From Homarus americanus (taxonomy: Eukaryota; Arthropoda; Malacostraca; Decapoda; Nephropidae), in contig NW_024751680.1 in NCBI RefSeq assembly GCF_018991925.1, positions 201,001-265,000 of the forward strand: DNA of 64,000 bases. Reading direction: 5' to 3'. The notes under the pieces were generated by a model. That model saw only the letters and a program-made list of their open reading frames with translations, ran no database searches and was not told the DNA's origin. Below, piece after piece: positions 12,881 through 24,243 of the stretch. Position 1 is the stretch's first letter; each line of letters opens with the position of its first letter. Both the position numbers and the translations under genes were made by a program.

Positions 12881-13100
12881 ATGATGCAGCTAAACCAAAT
12901 CCTCAAGATTCTGATATTTTCTCGCTGTGACGTATTACTTTTGGGTATTGTTTTCAGTCCTCCAATTGTATTTTATGTATATTTTTGGTATTGTTTTCAG
13001 TATTATTATTGTATTACTTTGTGGTTATTGTATTTTAGTATGTTTGTGTATTATCATATATCTCCCTCGTCCTGATGTAGTTGTTATTGTATTGTCTTCA
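12881..13100. other. AT-rich sequence with ATTGTATT words
   Basis: The words TATTGTATT and GTTTTCAGT recur loosely. There is no gene. Confidence 0.5.
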
Positions 13101-13153
13101 CCTAACCTAACCTAACCTAACCTAACCTAACCTAACCTAACCTAACCTAACCT
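13101..13153. repeat. Perfect (CCTAA)n interstitial telomere array
   Basis: Ten and a half perfect copies of CCTAA, the arthropod telomere repeat read from the C strand. Its perfection contrasts with the decayed array at 6.5 kb and suggests recent insertion or expansion. Confidence 0.96.
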
Positions 13154-14121
13154 CCCATCACCTGACTCAAGCGTTACCTATCACACATTGTTATTTTACT
13201 TCATTAATAAATTACTTTCTTGTTATTCTATGATTCCAATGTCAATAATTCTGTTAATTTTTATATCAATTTTTTTTCTCTCATTTATTACTTTGTTTCT
13301 TCTCTTTTTTTATTCTTCTCTTTGTTTTTATCTTTATCAATCTATACCAATAAACACCGGATTTATTTTTGTCTCTTTTCTTCCGTTTTCAATTTTTTTT
13401 ATCATTATTTTTGCCCATCTATATTACATAAACGACACAAGATACTGACTGTGTTTGTATCATCGTGGGGTGATATTTTGGTCACTGGAGTATTTTGTTG
13501 GCTGTGTTATGAAGGTTCAGTGGTCTGGAGACTGTGTGTGTGTGTGTGTAGTTCCTGAGACGAGGCTGTTTATCATGGCTTTTCTTATTATTTGTAACAG
13601 TGATGATAAAAATAATAATGATGATATTAATGATTATATTATTATTATTTTTATTATGCTGTAATTTTTTTTCTTATAGCTGGTTTTATTATTATTGTCA
13701 TTTTTTTTTTCATTATTGACTTTTTCAAAACCTAAATTTTTTTCCTTCTTATTCTTAGTCTCAAGCGTAAAACATCACATACGAACAAACTCGAGTAATA
13801 TCCACCAAACTCATTATCAAATATCACGACACATTAATCTTCCCCAAATAGATCCATTACCTTCCCTTGCACCCGCCTAACTAACACTTTTCTTAACATT
13901 AAATTATCCATGAAATCATTGACTCAGCGAGGGCGGGTTTTCCTGCTGGTACCCTCCATCTCCCCCCCCCCTCCATTCTCCCTCCTCCCCCTTCCCCCTT
14001 CTTCCCTTCTCGCCTCTATCGCCCCTCCCCACCCACCTACCCCACCTCCGCCGCGCCAAGCAATATCCTACAATTTCCCCCAAACGAGGGATAATTCCCT
14101 GGTTTTTCCCCTAAATAAACT

Positions 14122-14124
<3 letters not shown>
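13154..14124. other. T-rich low-copy DNA
   Basis: T-rich sequence that gives hydrophobic pseudo-frames (13188-13558). A short GT tract lies at 13532-13546 and polypyrimidine tracts at 13960-14050. No gene recognised. Confidence 0.55.

Positions 14125-14183
<59 letters not shown>
14125..14183. repeat. (CT)n microsatellite
   Basis: Close to 29 CT units, perfect. Confidence 0.97.
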
Positions 14184-14185
<2 letters not shown>

Positions 14186-14289
14186 GTCCACTGTGTCTTT
14201 GCTCCCATACCCTTGCCCCTTCTACCATACCTGGCCCCCTGCCCCCGCCCCTTGTAGGTCTTAGGGGGGATCAACCACCTCATTAACTT

Positions 14290-14350
14290 TCACCACCACC
14301 ACCACCACCACTGGTATTACTGGTGGTAGTGGTGATGGTGATGGTGGTGG
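14290..14350. repeat. (CAC)n next to (TGG)n, inverted triplet repeat
   Basis: About six CAC units are followed within 25 bp by TGG/TGATGG units, so the two blocks can pair as a hairpin. TGG words continue to about 14430. Confidence 0.85.
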
Positions 14351-14523
14351 TAGCAGAGGTAATAGTTTCAATGGTAGGGGGTACCTAATGGTAACTATGG
14401 TAGTTGGTAGTGTGCATTCATGGTAGTGGTGGTGGTTGAGATTCATTATGGCAGTTATGTCTGATTAATGAAAAAAAAAGGTAAATTAACGAATATATTA
14501 CAACTATATTTGGTAGACTGAAA

Positions 14524-14566
14524 ACACACACACACACACACACATACACACACATACATACATACA
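14524..14566. repeat. (CA)n grading into (CATA)n
   Basis: CA units with interspersed TA, then CATA/CAAA words to about 14600. Confidence 0.92.
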
Positions 14567-14977
14567 CAAACAAATAGACAAACAAACAAGCAGAGACGCA
14601 CAAATAAACTGACACAAACTGACACACACACGTACAAAAAAAAAATAATCACAAAATAATAAAAAAAAAAGTCGAACGCCAGTTTCCCAAATCACAAAAT
14701 ATTCCAACGTATATTTTTCCTTCCTCCAATCTGAGACGACGAGAACGCATCTGGTTTATAGTCAAGTCTCGGTGCAATATCGTCGCCATTTTGATACGTA
14801 AGCCTAACATAAGTTGGTTCGATGCACTCTTATTATATCCAGTTCAGGGAAAATAATTTAACTTACGATCGTTTTTGAGAATTGAGGAATTTATATGATG
14901 AAGTTTATAGGATATTTTATTTATATTTTTTCTCGTATTTCAGTTATAAGAAAAACTACTTAAGACATTGTATTTAT
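14567..14977. other. Low-copy DNA
   Basis: A-rich start, then unique sequence with no recognised feature. Confidence 0.5.
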
Positions 14978-15960
14978 AGTCAGGGGGAATATTATTAACT
15001 TCAGTCAGGGGGAATATTAACTTCGGTCAGAGGGAATATTATTAACTTCAGTCAGGGGGAATATTAACTTCAGTCAGGGGGAATATTAACTTCGGTCAGA
15101 GGGAATATTAACTTCAGTCAGGGGGAATATTAACTTCAGTCAGGGGGAATATTATTAACTTCAGTCAGGGGGCATATTAACTTCACTCAACGAATATTAA
15201 CTTCAGTCAGGGGGAATATTATTAACTTCAGTCAGGGGAAATAGTGTTAACTTCAGTCAGGGGGTATATTAACTTCACTCAACGAATATTAACTTCAGTC
15301 AGAGGGAATATTAATTTCAGTCAGGGGGAATATTAACTTCCGTCAGGGGGAATATTATTAACTTCAGTCAGGGGGTATATTAACTTCACTCAACGAATAT
15401 TAACTTCAGTCAGGGGGAATATTATTAACTTCAGTCAGGGAATATTATTAACTTCAGTCAGGGAATATTAACTTCAGTGGAATATGAACTTCAGTCAGGG
15501 GAATATTAACTTCAGTCAGGGGAAAATTAACTTCCGTCAGAATATTAACTTCAGTCAGAGGAATATTATTAACTTCAGTCAGGGGAATATTAACTTCAGT
15601 CAGGGGAATATTAACTTCCGTCAGAGAGAATATTAACTTCAGTCTTCAGTCAAGGGAATATTAACTTCGGTCAGTATTAACTTTGGTCAGAGGAATATTA
15701 ACTTCAGTCAGGAATATTATTAACTTCAGTCATAGGGAATATTAACTTCAGTCAGGGGGAATATTAACTTCAGTCAGGGGGAATATTAACTTCAGTGGAA
15801 TATGAACTTCAGTCAGGGGGAATATTAACTTCAGTCAGGGGGAATATTAACTTCAGTCAGGGGGAATATTAACTTCAGTGGAATATTAACTTCAGTCAGA
15901 GGGAAATATTAGCTTCAGTCAACGAATATTAACTTCAGTCAGAGGGAAATATTTAACTTA
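14978..15960. repeat. 22-bp minisatellite (TTCAGTCAGGGGGAATATTA)
   Basis: Some 40 imperfect copies. The common unit is 22 bp, and a frequent 25-bp variant carries an extra ATT. Shorter forms lack the G run or read TCACTCAACGAATATTAA. A higher-order block (22-bp units followed by the TCACTCAACG variant) recurs at about 15180, 15272 and 15385, which points to block-wise duplication. Every frame contains stops. Confidence 0.96.
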
Positions 15961-16300
15961 CAAAGCTCCTCAAAAAATGTAATCATGTTACAGAACAAAA
16001 AGTGAACAAGGCAGAGTAAGGCAATACGTCAGGTGGAATTTCTTAACTCCAGGAACTTTAAACAAATTTATGTTAGTTTCGAAACTTTAACAAATCTCAA
16101 GGATAAGTTCTTTTACCGCTACACTAACTATCCGTCTTTGTGCCGCAGCTTAAGTCAGCCAGTGTAATGCTTTCTCACAGCACCAGTTAAGAGGGAAAAA
16201 ATTAACTTACGATCAATTTAAGATTTCATCATTTTATCGCTACTTGAGGTATTGAAGTTAAATTCTCATATTTCTAGTTAAGGGGGATGGGAATTTAACT
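15961..16300. other. Low-copy DNA between two minisatellites
   Basis: Unique by eye. No gene or element end seen. Confidence 0.5.
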
Positions 16301-16304
16301 TTAA

Positions 16305-16345
16305 CCCATTTAGTATGATGGCGTTAGATCATCATACTCAAGGGG
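16305..16345. mobile_element. 41-bp inverted-repeat element flanked by TTAA
   Basis: The sequence between TTAA at 16301-16304 and TTAA at 16346-16349 begins CCC and ends GGG. Its arms AGTATGATG and CATCATACT pair. The TTAA flanks and CCC...GGG ends are as expected of piggyBac-type elements (known family rule). At 41 bp it would be a minimal remnant. Its right arm is also the unit of the adjacent tandem array. Confidence 0.45.
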
Positions 16346-16721
16346 TTAAAACTAGTATCATTTACTCGAAGGATAAGGTCATGGTACTCAAGGGGTTAAT
16401 GTCATGGTACTCAAGGGGTTAATGCCATGGTACTCAAGGGTTTAATGTCATGGTACTCAAGGGGTTAATGTCATCGTACTCAAGGGGTTAATGCCATGGT
16501 ACCCAAGACGATAATGTCTTGGTACTCAAGGGGTTAATGTCATCGTACTCAAGGGGTTAATGTCATGGTACTCAAGGGGTTAATGCCATCGTACTCAAGG
16601 GTTTAATTTCATGGTACTCAAGGGGTTAATGCCATCGTACTCAAGGGGTTAATATCATCGTACTCAAGGGGTTAATGTCATGGTACTCAAGGGGTTAATG
16701 CCGTGGTACTCAAGAAGTTAA
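16322..16721. repeat. 23-bp minisatellite (GGTACTCAAGGGGTTAATG core)
   Basis: About 17 copies at 23-bp spacing. The main variants are CATGG versus CATCG and ATGTCAT versus ATGCCAT. The first unit overlaps the right arm of the inverted repeat at 16305-16345. Confidence 0.95.
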
Positions 16722-17037
16722 GATCACTAGAGAATCCATCTTTGTAAAGTGAATTGAAACGAATAAATAAGATACATTACAACTTATCTAGATGTAGGGT
16801 TAAGGAGGAGAAGGAGAGGGGAGGGGGGGGGGAAGGGGAGAGAGATATTAACTAAGGAGACAATTTTTGAGAATCCATCATTGTATCGTAACTTGAGGTT
16901 CTGGCTACGATAACACCCTCACGTCTCCAGTTATGAGTGAAACAATCTTTAACAGTTTACGATCTCTGGACAATCTGAGGTTTAGAAAGTACAGATTGGT
17001 AGATCCCCGGCCAGCTCGTGTTAGCCTCCACACTGCC
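16722..17037. other. Low-copy DNA with a GA/GGGG patch
   Basis: A purine-rich patch lies at 16805-16850. No gene seen. Confidence 0.5.
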
Positions 17038-17228
17038 CCTGATGCTGATGCTGAGAGTTAGAGTGCTGAGGGTGTTGGGGCTGAGAGTATAGGGCTGATG
17101 GTGTTGGGGCTGATGGTGTTGGGGCTGAGAGTGTAGGGCTGATGGTGTTGGGGCTGAGAGTATAGGGCTGATGGTGCTGGGGCTGAGAGTATAGGGCTGA
17201 TGGTGCTGGTCTGAGAGTAATAGTGCTG
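17038..17228. repeat. ~15/29-bp minisatellite (GGGCTGATGGTG core)
   Basis: GGGCTGATGGTGTTG and GGGGCTGAGAGTATA alternate, giving 29-bp dimers with some 15-bp single steps. Minus-strand frames through it (Ser/Pro/His/Gln-rich) are repeat artefacts. Confidence 0.9.
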
Positions 17229-17329
17229 AGATGAGACGTATTCCCTGTCGATGAATCCTCATTATAGTGAGAAATATTGGCATAGGAGAGAAAGAGTAAG
17301 ACAGAGAAATTGCTGATTGCCGCGTCTTT

Positions 17330-17412
17330 TACCTCCCTGTGATTGGCTCTTAGTACTATGAAAGACGCGTTCCTATTGGTGGATTTAGGGATTGAGAGAA
17401 GTAGTGATTGGA
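17330..17412. promoter_or_regulatory. Three ATTGG (inverted CCAAT) boxes in 70 bp
   Basis: GTGATTGGCTC, CCTATTGGTGG and GTGATTGGAAG lie close together. CCAAT/ATTGG is the NF-Y core, and clusters occur in eukaryotic promoters (general knowledge). No transcript start or gene is visible beside them, so the call is tentative. Confidence 0.2.
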
Positions 17413-17425
17413 AGAAGGATAAATT

Positions 17426-17428
<3 letters not shown>

Positions 17429-17469
<41 letters not shown>
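17429..17469. repeat. (GA)n microsatellite with GA-rich flank
   Basis: About 20 GA units, followed to 17680 by AAAGA/GACAGA-type purine sequence. Confidence 0.95.
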
Positions 17470-17473
<4 letters not shown>

Positions 17474-17762
17474 TAAGATATAGAAAGACAAAAAGATAAG
17501 AAAGAAACAGAGAGAGAGAGAACGAAAAGAAAGAATAACATAGAAAGATAAAGAAACACAGAGAGGAAAGGGAGAGGTAGAGATTAAGAGAGAGACAGAA
17601 AGACAGACAGACTGATATAGAAAGACAGAGAAAGAGAGAAAAGAGATAAACAAAGAAAGAAAGAAAGAAAGAGCAAAAAAAATCCCTAATTACGACGACT
17701 AAGCCAAAAACAGAAGGCTTTTTCCCGGCGTCTTTGTGGCGCTAAATTACCTCCCAAGAACC

Positions 17763-18651
17763 AACCGGAGGAGGAGAGCCGATCACACACCCTGGAGGAG
17801 AAGGAGAGCTGATCACACACCCTGGAGGAGAAGGAGAGCTGATCACACACCCTGGAGGAGAAGGAGAGCTGATCACACACCTGGAGGAGAAGGGGAGCTG
17901 ATCACACACCCCTGGAGGAGGAGAAGGAGAGCTGATCACACACCCTGGAGGAGGAGGAGGAGGAGAGCCGATCACACACCCTGGAGGAGGAGAGCTGATC
18001 ACACACCCTGGAGGAGGAGAGCTGATCACACACCCTGGAGGAGGAGCTGATCACACACCCTGATCACACCCCTGGAGGAGGAGGAGAGCCGATCACACAC
18101 CCTGGAGGAGGAGGAGGAGGAGAGCTGATCACACACCCTGGAGGAGGGGAGCCGGGATCACACACCCTGGAGGAGAAGGAGAGCTGATCACACACCCTGG
18201 AGGAGGGGAGGAGAGCTGATCACACACCCTGGAGGAGGAGGAGAGCTGATCACACACCCTGGAGGAGAAGGGAGCTGATCACACACCCTGGAGGAGAAGG
18301 AGAGCTGATCACACACCCTGGAGGAGGAGGAGGAGAGCTGATCACACACCCTGGAGGAGGAGAAGGAGGAGAGCTGATCACACACCCTGGAGGAGGAGGA
18401 GGCGATCACACACCCTGGAGGAGGAGAAGGAGGGATCACACACCCTGGAGGAGGAGGAGGAGGAGGAGCCGATCACACACCCTGGAGGAGAAGGAGAGCT
18501 GATCACACACCCTGGAGGAGGAGGAAAAAGCGATCACACACCCTGGAGGAGGAGAGCTGATCACACACCCTGGAGGAGGAGGAGAGCTGATCACACACCC
18601 TGGAGGAGGAGGAAATGAGCCGATCACACACCCTGGAGGAGGAGGAGAGCT
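17763..18651. repeat. 30-bp minisatellite containing TGATCACACACC
   Basis: About 28-30 copies. The basic unit is 30 bp (GATCACACAC at 17781, 17811, 17841, 17871). Length varies through the number of GAG triplets in the GGAGGAGGAGGAG part. Every unit holds the palindrome TGATCA (or CGATCA). Both strands read open in several frames as a result, but the products are low-complexity and unsupported. Confidence 0.97.
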
Positions 18652-18773
18652 AATCATTCACAAGGACTCATCACCACACCAACAAAAATCAAATTTTCCT
18701 GAAGTTGGTTGATTGTGGTGGGTGTGGCGTGGTTCAGGGGCCCTCATAACTTGTCTGTATTCATCCACTAGTA

Positions 18774-18851
18774 GTAATGATAGTGAAGATAATAGTAATA
18801 ATAGTAAAGATAATAGTACTGATAGTAAAGATAATAGTAATAATAGTGAAG

Positions 18852-18903
<52 letters not shown>
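18774..18903. repeat. TAGTAA/AAGATAATAG repeat grading into (AAT)n
   Basis: A ~30-bp repeat of AGTAAAGATAATAGTA words leads into about 16 perfect ATA units. Confidence 0.94.
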
Positions 18904-18905
<2 letters not shown>

Positions 18906-18954
18906 TAGTAACAATCTACACTCAGACTCAAATACAAAAACACATAATTAGTTA

Positions 18955-19003
18955 CACACACACGCACACATGTACACGCACACACACACACACACACACA
19001 CGC
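18955..19003. repeat. (CA)n microsatellite, interrupted
   Basis: CA units interrupted by CGCACA and TGTACACG. Confidence 0.93.
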
Positions 19004-19124
19004 TGGGTGCTGGGGTAATCATAGCTACAGTAGCGGGAGATATAAAACTTGGTGGGCGTCTGGTCATGGCCTCATACCATCACCAGTCTCAAGTCACCTT
19101 CTGGGTTACGACCTTCATACCCCC

Positions 19125-19500
19125 TTCCTCCAGCACCACCCCCCAGAGACTGTTCCTCCCTCTCTCCTCCACCATCACCCCAGACTGTTCCCCCACCATC
19201 ACCCCCAACAGACTGGCCCTCCTCCCTCAACTCCACCATTAGCCCACCACCACCCCCCTCTCCAGAGACTGTTTCTCCCCTCCTCCACCACCCCCAGAGA
19301 CCGCTCCTCCCCCTCTCCACCACCCCCCAGAGACCGCTCCTCCCCTCTCTCACCCCCAGAGACCGGCTCCTCCCCCTCTCCACCATCCCCAGAGACCGCC
19401 CTCCCTCTCCACCACCCCTAGAAGACCGCTCTCCCCCTCTCCACCACCCCCAGAGACCGCTCCTCCCCCTCTCCACCACCAGCTCCCTACCACCCCCAGA
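19125..19500. repeat. ~30-bp C-rich minisatellite (CCCCAGAGACCGCTCCTCC core)
   Basis: About ten imperfect copies of CAGAGACCGCTCCTCC followed by CCTCTCCACCACCC. Most purines are on the minus strand. Long proline/serine and glycine/arginine frames across it are repeat products. Confidence 0.92.
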
Positions 19501-19579
19501 CACCAACCAGACAAACAGCCATAAATTAGCTACAATAACCAGCCCAATGTACGATTCCACTACACTATTAGCTTAATTA

Positions 19580-20507
19580 AGGCGTTTTCAATGCACGGAA
19601 TAGCTAACACGTTAGCTATTCTGAATGCGCAGACGCTGCTATGAGTTCTGCGCATGACACGTTCAGAGGGAAAAGCTAACACCTCGATCAGGCGTTAGCC
19701 TTGTGCAGCTCCCAAGCGGCCCAAATAACTACCAACCAATCAGCGATTTCTCTCACTGAAAATACGCTGATCATGGCCGCTTATGGAGAATATTTTGATT
19801 AATATTGAATATTGAAGAGTTAAGGGCATGTAAGGCAATAAAAAAACTGATATAATAGTAAAAATAATTCTATATACGGCAGTTTACTGGATGGGATCTA
19901 AAACAAAGCGTACGGCGTGAAAAAAAACAAACATTAAAAGAATTGCACCGAGTTGAAACCAGTTTTGGCTCCGTCCATTTTTAAGTGGGCGCTGTCCGAT
20001 TTTATTAGCCGTTGGTGAATTTCGTGTAACAATATTGATAATTACTCAAATATGATTAAAACTTTAATATCATTACTCATAAGATACTTTGAATAAGGGT
20101 GAAAAGTTTATTACAGTTCTGTAAGTACAAAAATTAAGACATAACGAACCTGAAATTCGTCGAATTGCGTGTGTATTACATGCGAACACCTGTAAACAAC
20201 AATGTAGCCGCGAGACAAGAGAGAACATACTGCACCTTTCCTGTATAAAAAATGGATCAATCCGCCATGGTTATTTGTTGACTGATTGACTTTTTGCTTT
20301 TTGTTTTTCTTTCCATATTTTTTTGTAGATTTCCTTCACTTTTTCTTTCTGTATTGTGTCCATATAACAGTTCTAATTTTATTGTTTTGTGAAGACTTTG
20401 TTGTACAACAGTTATTTCCAAAACGCGGTACAAATGTCTTTTTTTTTTTATTTATGTCAGTCCGGGAAAGCTGACGCATTAGCTATTCCGTGCATCTTAA
20501 AACGCCT
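19580..20507 (+). mobile_element. Palindrome-ended DNA transposon, copy A (non-autonomous)
   Basis: The left end AGGCGTTTTCAATGCACGG is answered by an inverted right end (…CCGTGCATCTTAAAACGCCT), giving ~40-bp terminal inverted repeats. TTA lies directly outside both ends, consistent with a 3-bp target duplication. AGCTAACACGTTAGCT, one base short of a perfect palindrome, lies 22 bp in. The 928-bp body has no transposase-like frame, so it would depend on a helper. It aligns over nearly its whole length with copy C at 34.8 kb at what looks like 80-85 % identity. I assign no superfamily with confidence; a PIF/Harbinger-like TWA target is one option. Confidence 0.8.
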
Positions 20508-22340
20508 TTAGTTAGTGGCAAGGTGTTCAAGCTCGTTAAGTACACTCCTTCACTTCTTCATTATCCTCCAATTATTAACCCCCTTATCCCGCTAGTCTTC
20601 TTTCACCCACTTCTTTATCTATGTGAAAAAATTCCCCCGAGACCAACCACCATTACTCTTACATCTACCTCCTAGAAACCACATTCTTTCCTCCTCCTCC
20701 AATCCACAGCCCCTCGCTCTCCCTTTTCCTTCTCTTCTTCCTCTACCACCACCCTTGCATTCTTTATCATTTCCTTTTTAATCTCTGCGCTTCCCTTTCC
20801 TTTTTTTTACCACCTCTTCCTCTTTCTTCACACCTTACGAATCCAGGGACCACCCACGGTCCCACCATCCTTTAGTTTAACGCCTTTATTGACAAGATAA
20901 TTGTACGATTTTGGTTTATTAGGGCAGTTGAGTCAAGTGTCCCCTGAGACTGAGGAAGCCTGTCCACCCTCCTTCACGAACATCCTCCTCTTATATCTTT
21001 CTCTTCCTCTCCCTTCCCTCCTTACTTTTTCCAGGATATATCCTTCTCTTCCCCTCCTCTTCCCCTTCTCCAGGAAGGGGAAGGGGGAGGGGGGACAGCT
21101 CCCCCCTTGAGGAACTGCAGCGCGGCCATAAAGTCACACCTCGGAAAATTCCATTTTCTTTTATTCCATTCCAGTGAATACTTTGTCAGTCACATTTTGC
21201 TGCGGCAGTGTGGCCGTCTTGCTGTGGTTGTCCTGCTGTGTGTGTTTGGTTTTGGCTCTCTTGCTGCTGTTGCTATAGTGTTGCTGAGGCTGCTGTATGT
21301 CTATGTTGATGTTGCTGTATAACCTAGCTCGTGTTGCCGTGCTGTGACTGTTAGAGAACGAATTTTAGCTGTGTTAATACCGTTCTCTTGTTTTATTGCT
21401 TGGGTTGTTTGCCTGTTGTCGTCTTCCCTCAGCTGTTGTTGTCTCGCTTCAGCTGTTAACCTGTGATCGTCTTGCTGTGGCTGTAGACAGATAACATCTT
21501 CACTTACTATTTTCCAAACTCAAAAAGCGCCCCAGGTCGAATCCCACCTAAGATAGGAGTCATTATATTACAAAGTTTCGATTCGATTACTGTAACTTTA
21601 GTAACTCGAGATTTTTTTGTATTAGTTTTCTACAACTTTTATTTACTCGTGTTTGTTCCTATCTGCACTAGGATTAAAACAACAAACAAGTCACGAAGGT
21701 GCCATGCCATTGGTGGAGGTAACAAATAAGGTGGCCAATCAGAGGTTTGGGTAATTCATATATGTCCTTATCAATCGTTAATCCGTACTCGTCCTCCGAC
21801 CTGTGGAAAAAAAAACAGGCGTGGCTGCGATTGGTGGACAAGACGAAGGAGGCAGCCAATCAAGAGGCATCTCCCACCATACTCCATCAAGCACCTTCCT
21901 TCGTCTCTCTTCTGCAATGTCTCCTTACCGGGAATTACGAGACTACTCCTCATTTCGGTAGAGTCTTGGTGCATTTTCTCTTCCATTTTTGGCTAGTCAT
22001 CTTGAAGCCTTAGTTTAAGTTTACAGTCAGACGAGTTTTCACATCACAATTAATTCTTATTCAGATTTATTTATAATAGTCACGAATTATTCACAGATTC
22101 CGCTGAAAATATAATGGTCTTGGATTCAATAAAAAGAAAACAAAATCTAGCTTGGAATTCTGCATCAGCGGTGACGAATTTTATCATTGACTCCCATCTG
22201 TCTGTCTGTAACTTCTTGAGCTGTTAATACGTAATTTGATAAAGTTTACCATGGCATTTGGCTAAATGTAAAGTTACCAATTCACGTCTGTATCAAAGGT
22301 TATGGGCAAATTTGGCAACGAATTTGTTGAGGTTGTGTTT
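20508..22340. other. Low-copy DNA with pyrimidine tracts and CTGCTGT words
   Basis: Pyrimidine-rich at 20530-20850 and 20960-21090. From about 21200 to 21490 the words CTTGCTGTGGCTGTT recur loosely. A motif AACGCCTTTATTGACAA at 20880 resembles the outer end of copies B and C of the palindrome-ended transposon. No gene recognised. Confidence 0.5.
21700..21865. promoter_or_regulatory. Cluster of four CCAAT boxes
   Basis: CCATTGGTGG, GGCCAATCAG, GCGATTGGTGG and AGCCAATCAAG occur within 160 bp, two in each orientation. Such spacing is seen in NF-Y-bound promoters (general knowledge). An 88-codon plus-strand frame at 21747-22013 begins inside it but has no recognised domain. Chance or an old transposon end remain possible. 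Confidence 0.22.
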
Positions 22341-22353
22341 ACGTCAAGATGAT

Positions 22354-22366
22354 ACTACTAATAATA

Positions 22367-22412
<46 letters not shown>

Positions 22413-22503
22413 GAGGAATAATAATAATGATGATAGGATAAATAATGGTAATAATAATGTTAATGATAATAATAATTGTAGTAATAATAATAATAATAAT
22501 AAT
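22354..22503. repeat. (AAT)n microsatellite, interrupted
   Basis: AAT units with GAGG, GATGATAGG and TTGTAG interruptions. Asn- and Ile-rich frames are artefacts. Confidence 0.95.
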
Positions 22504-22615
22504 ATAAACTACAGTATTACACAATAAAACGCCGACCGGTTTAGCTCGACACCAGTAAGCCTGAGTGTACTACCGGCCACAGGAGGAGACAAGTTTATCC
22601 TGAGACTGAAATATT

Positions 22616-22617
<2 letters not shown>

Positions 22618-22647
<30 letters not shown>
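22618..22647. repeat. (CA)n microsatellite
   Basis: About 15 CA units. Confidence 0.96.
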
Positions 22648-22650
<3 letters not shown>

Positions 22651-22938
22651 AAATCTTTATTCAGTCTAACCAATGTAAATTTAAATCAACTGATGATTAC
22701 CACGTGATTAATCGTTAATTACCGTCATTTTTACTAATGCAGGTAATTACATTCACGCTTGTTAATGCATGGGCCAAAATATAACAGTTTGAAATTTAGT
22801 TACGATCACAAAATTGCAACACTAAAATCACCAACTGTTTAAAGAATCTGACCTATGCGTAAGGACACAGGTATGATTATTTTACCAAGTGAATAATGTT
22901 GATGGTTGAGGTTCAGATTTTTAGGGGTGTCCAGGGAG

Positions 22939-23811
<873 letters not shown>

Positions 23812-23910
23812 ATAGCCCATTGTGTGCGGAGTCGCTTCTAAGCTGAATAAAATCGTCTGGCGTTAACGAAATAAAATATCCAAAGTAGCCTCTCTATTAG
23901 TAAAAGAATT
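23812..23910. mobile_element. Decayed copy of the 51.6-kb piggyBac-like mini-element
   Basis: AGCTGAATAAAATCGTCTGG followed by CGTTAACGAAATAAAATA matches the interior of the element at 51566-51658. The left flank TAGCCCATTGTGTGCGGAG also aligns with that copy's TAGCCCTTTAGGGGGCAG. The right end is not clear, so this copy is older or truncated. Confidence 0.5.
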
Positions 23911-24193
23911 AATAACTTTTTTATGACGTAACACATTAATATTTCTCTTTATATTACGTTCATGAATACTGGTGCATTTTCATCGCAATTCTTTTAATAT
24001 GTATACAGTGAAGAGTTGGGTGATGTTAATTTTAACCGCCTCTCGCTCACTCCAATCTAACACTTCTATTTCCTTGCCTCGTTCCTGCTGTCATTGTTTC
24101 AGTTGGTCCCGTTCACACGCGATGAACCTCCACAGCCGGACACGCCATCTACCTTGAAATTCATTAAGTGGAATATGAGAAAAGTTCAGTCAT

Positions 24194-24195
<2 letters not shown>

Positions 24196-24241
<46 letters not shown>
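24196..24241. repeat. (CT)n microsatellite
   Basis: About 23 CT units. Confidence 0.97.

Positions 24242-24243
<2 letters not shown>

Noticed and set aside
12318..12906. Ser-Leu and Gly-Arg-Glu frames near 12.3-12.9 kb
   Set aside because: CT tract and 21-bp repeat translated; no signals of a gene.
14978..18651. Regularly spaced repeats that might be taken for a CRISPR array
   Set aside because: Units are directly tandem without unique spacers and the genome is eukaryotic.
17736..18657. Several Ser/Cys/Pro and Arg/Ala/Asp/His frames
   Set aside because: Products of the 30-bp array, which is a multiple of three and keeps frames open.
21530..21556. GGTCGAATCC, resembling a tRNA B box
   Set aside because: No A box, no acceptor stem and no T-stem pairing around it, so not a tRNA gene.
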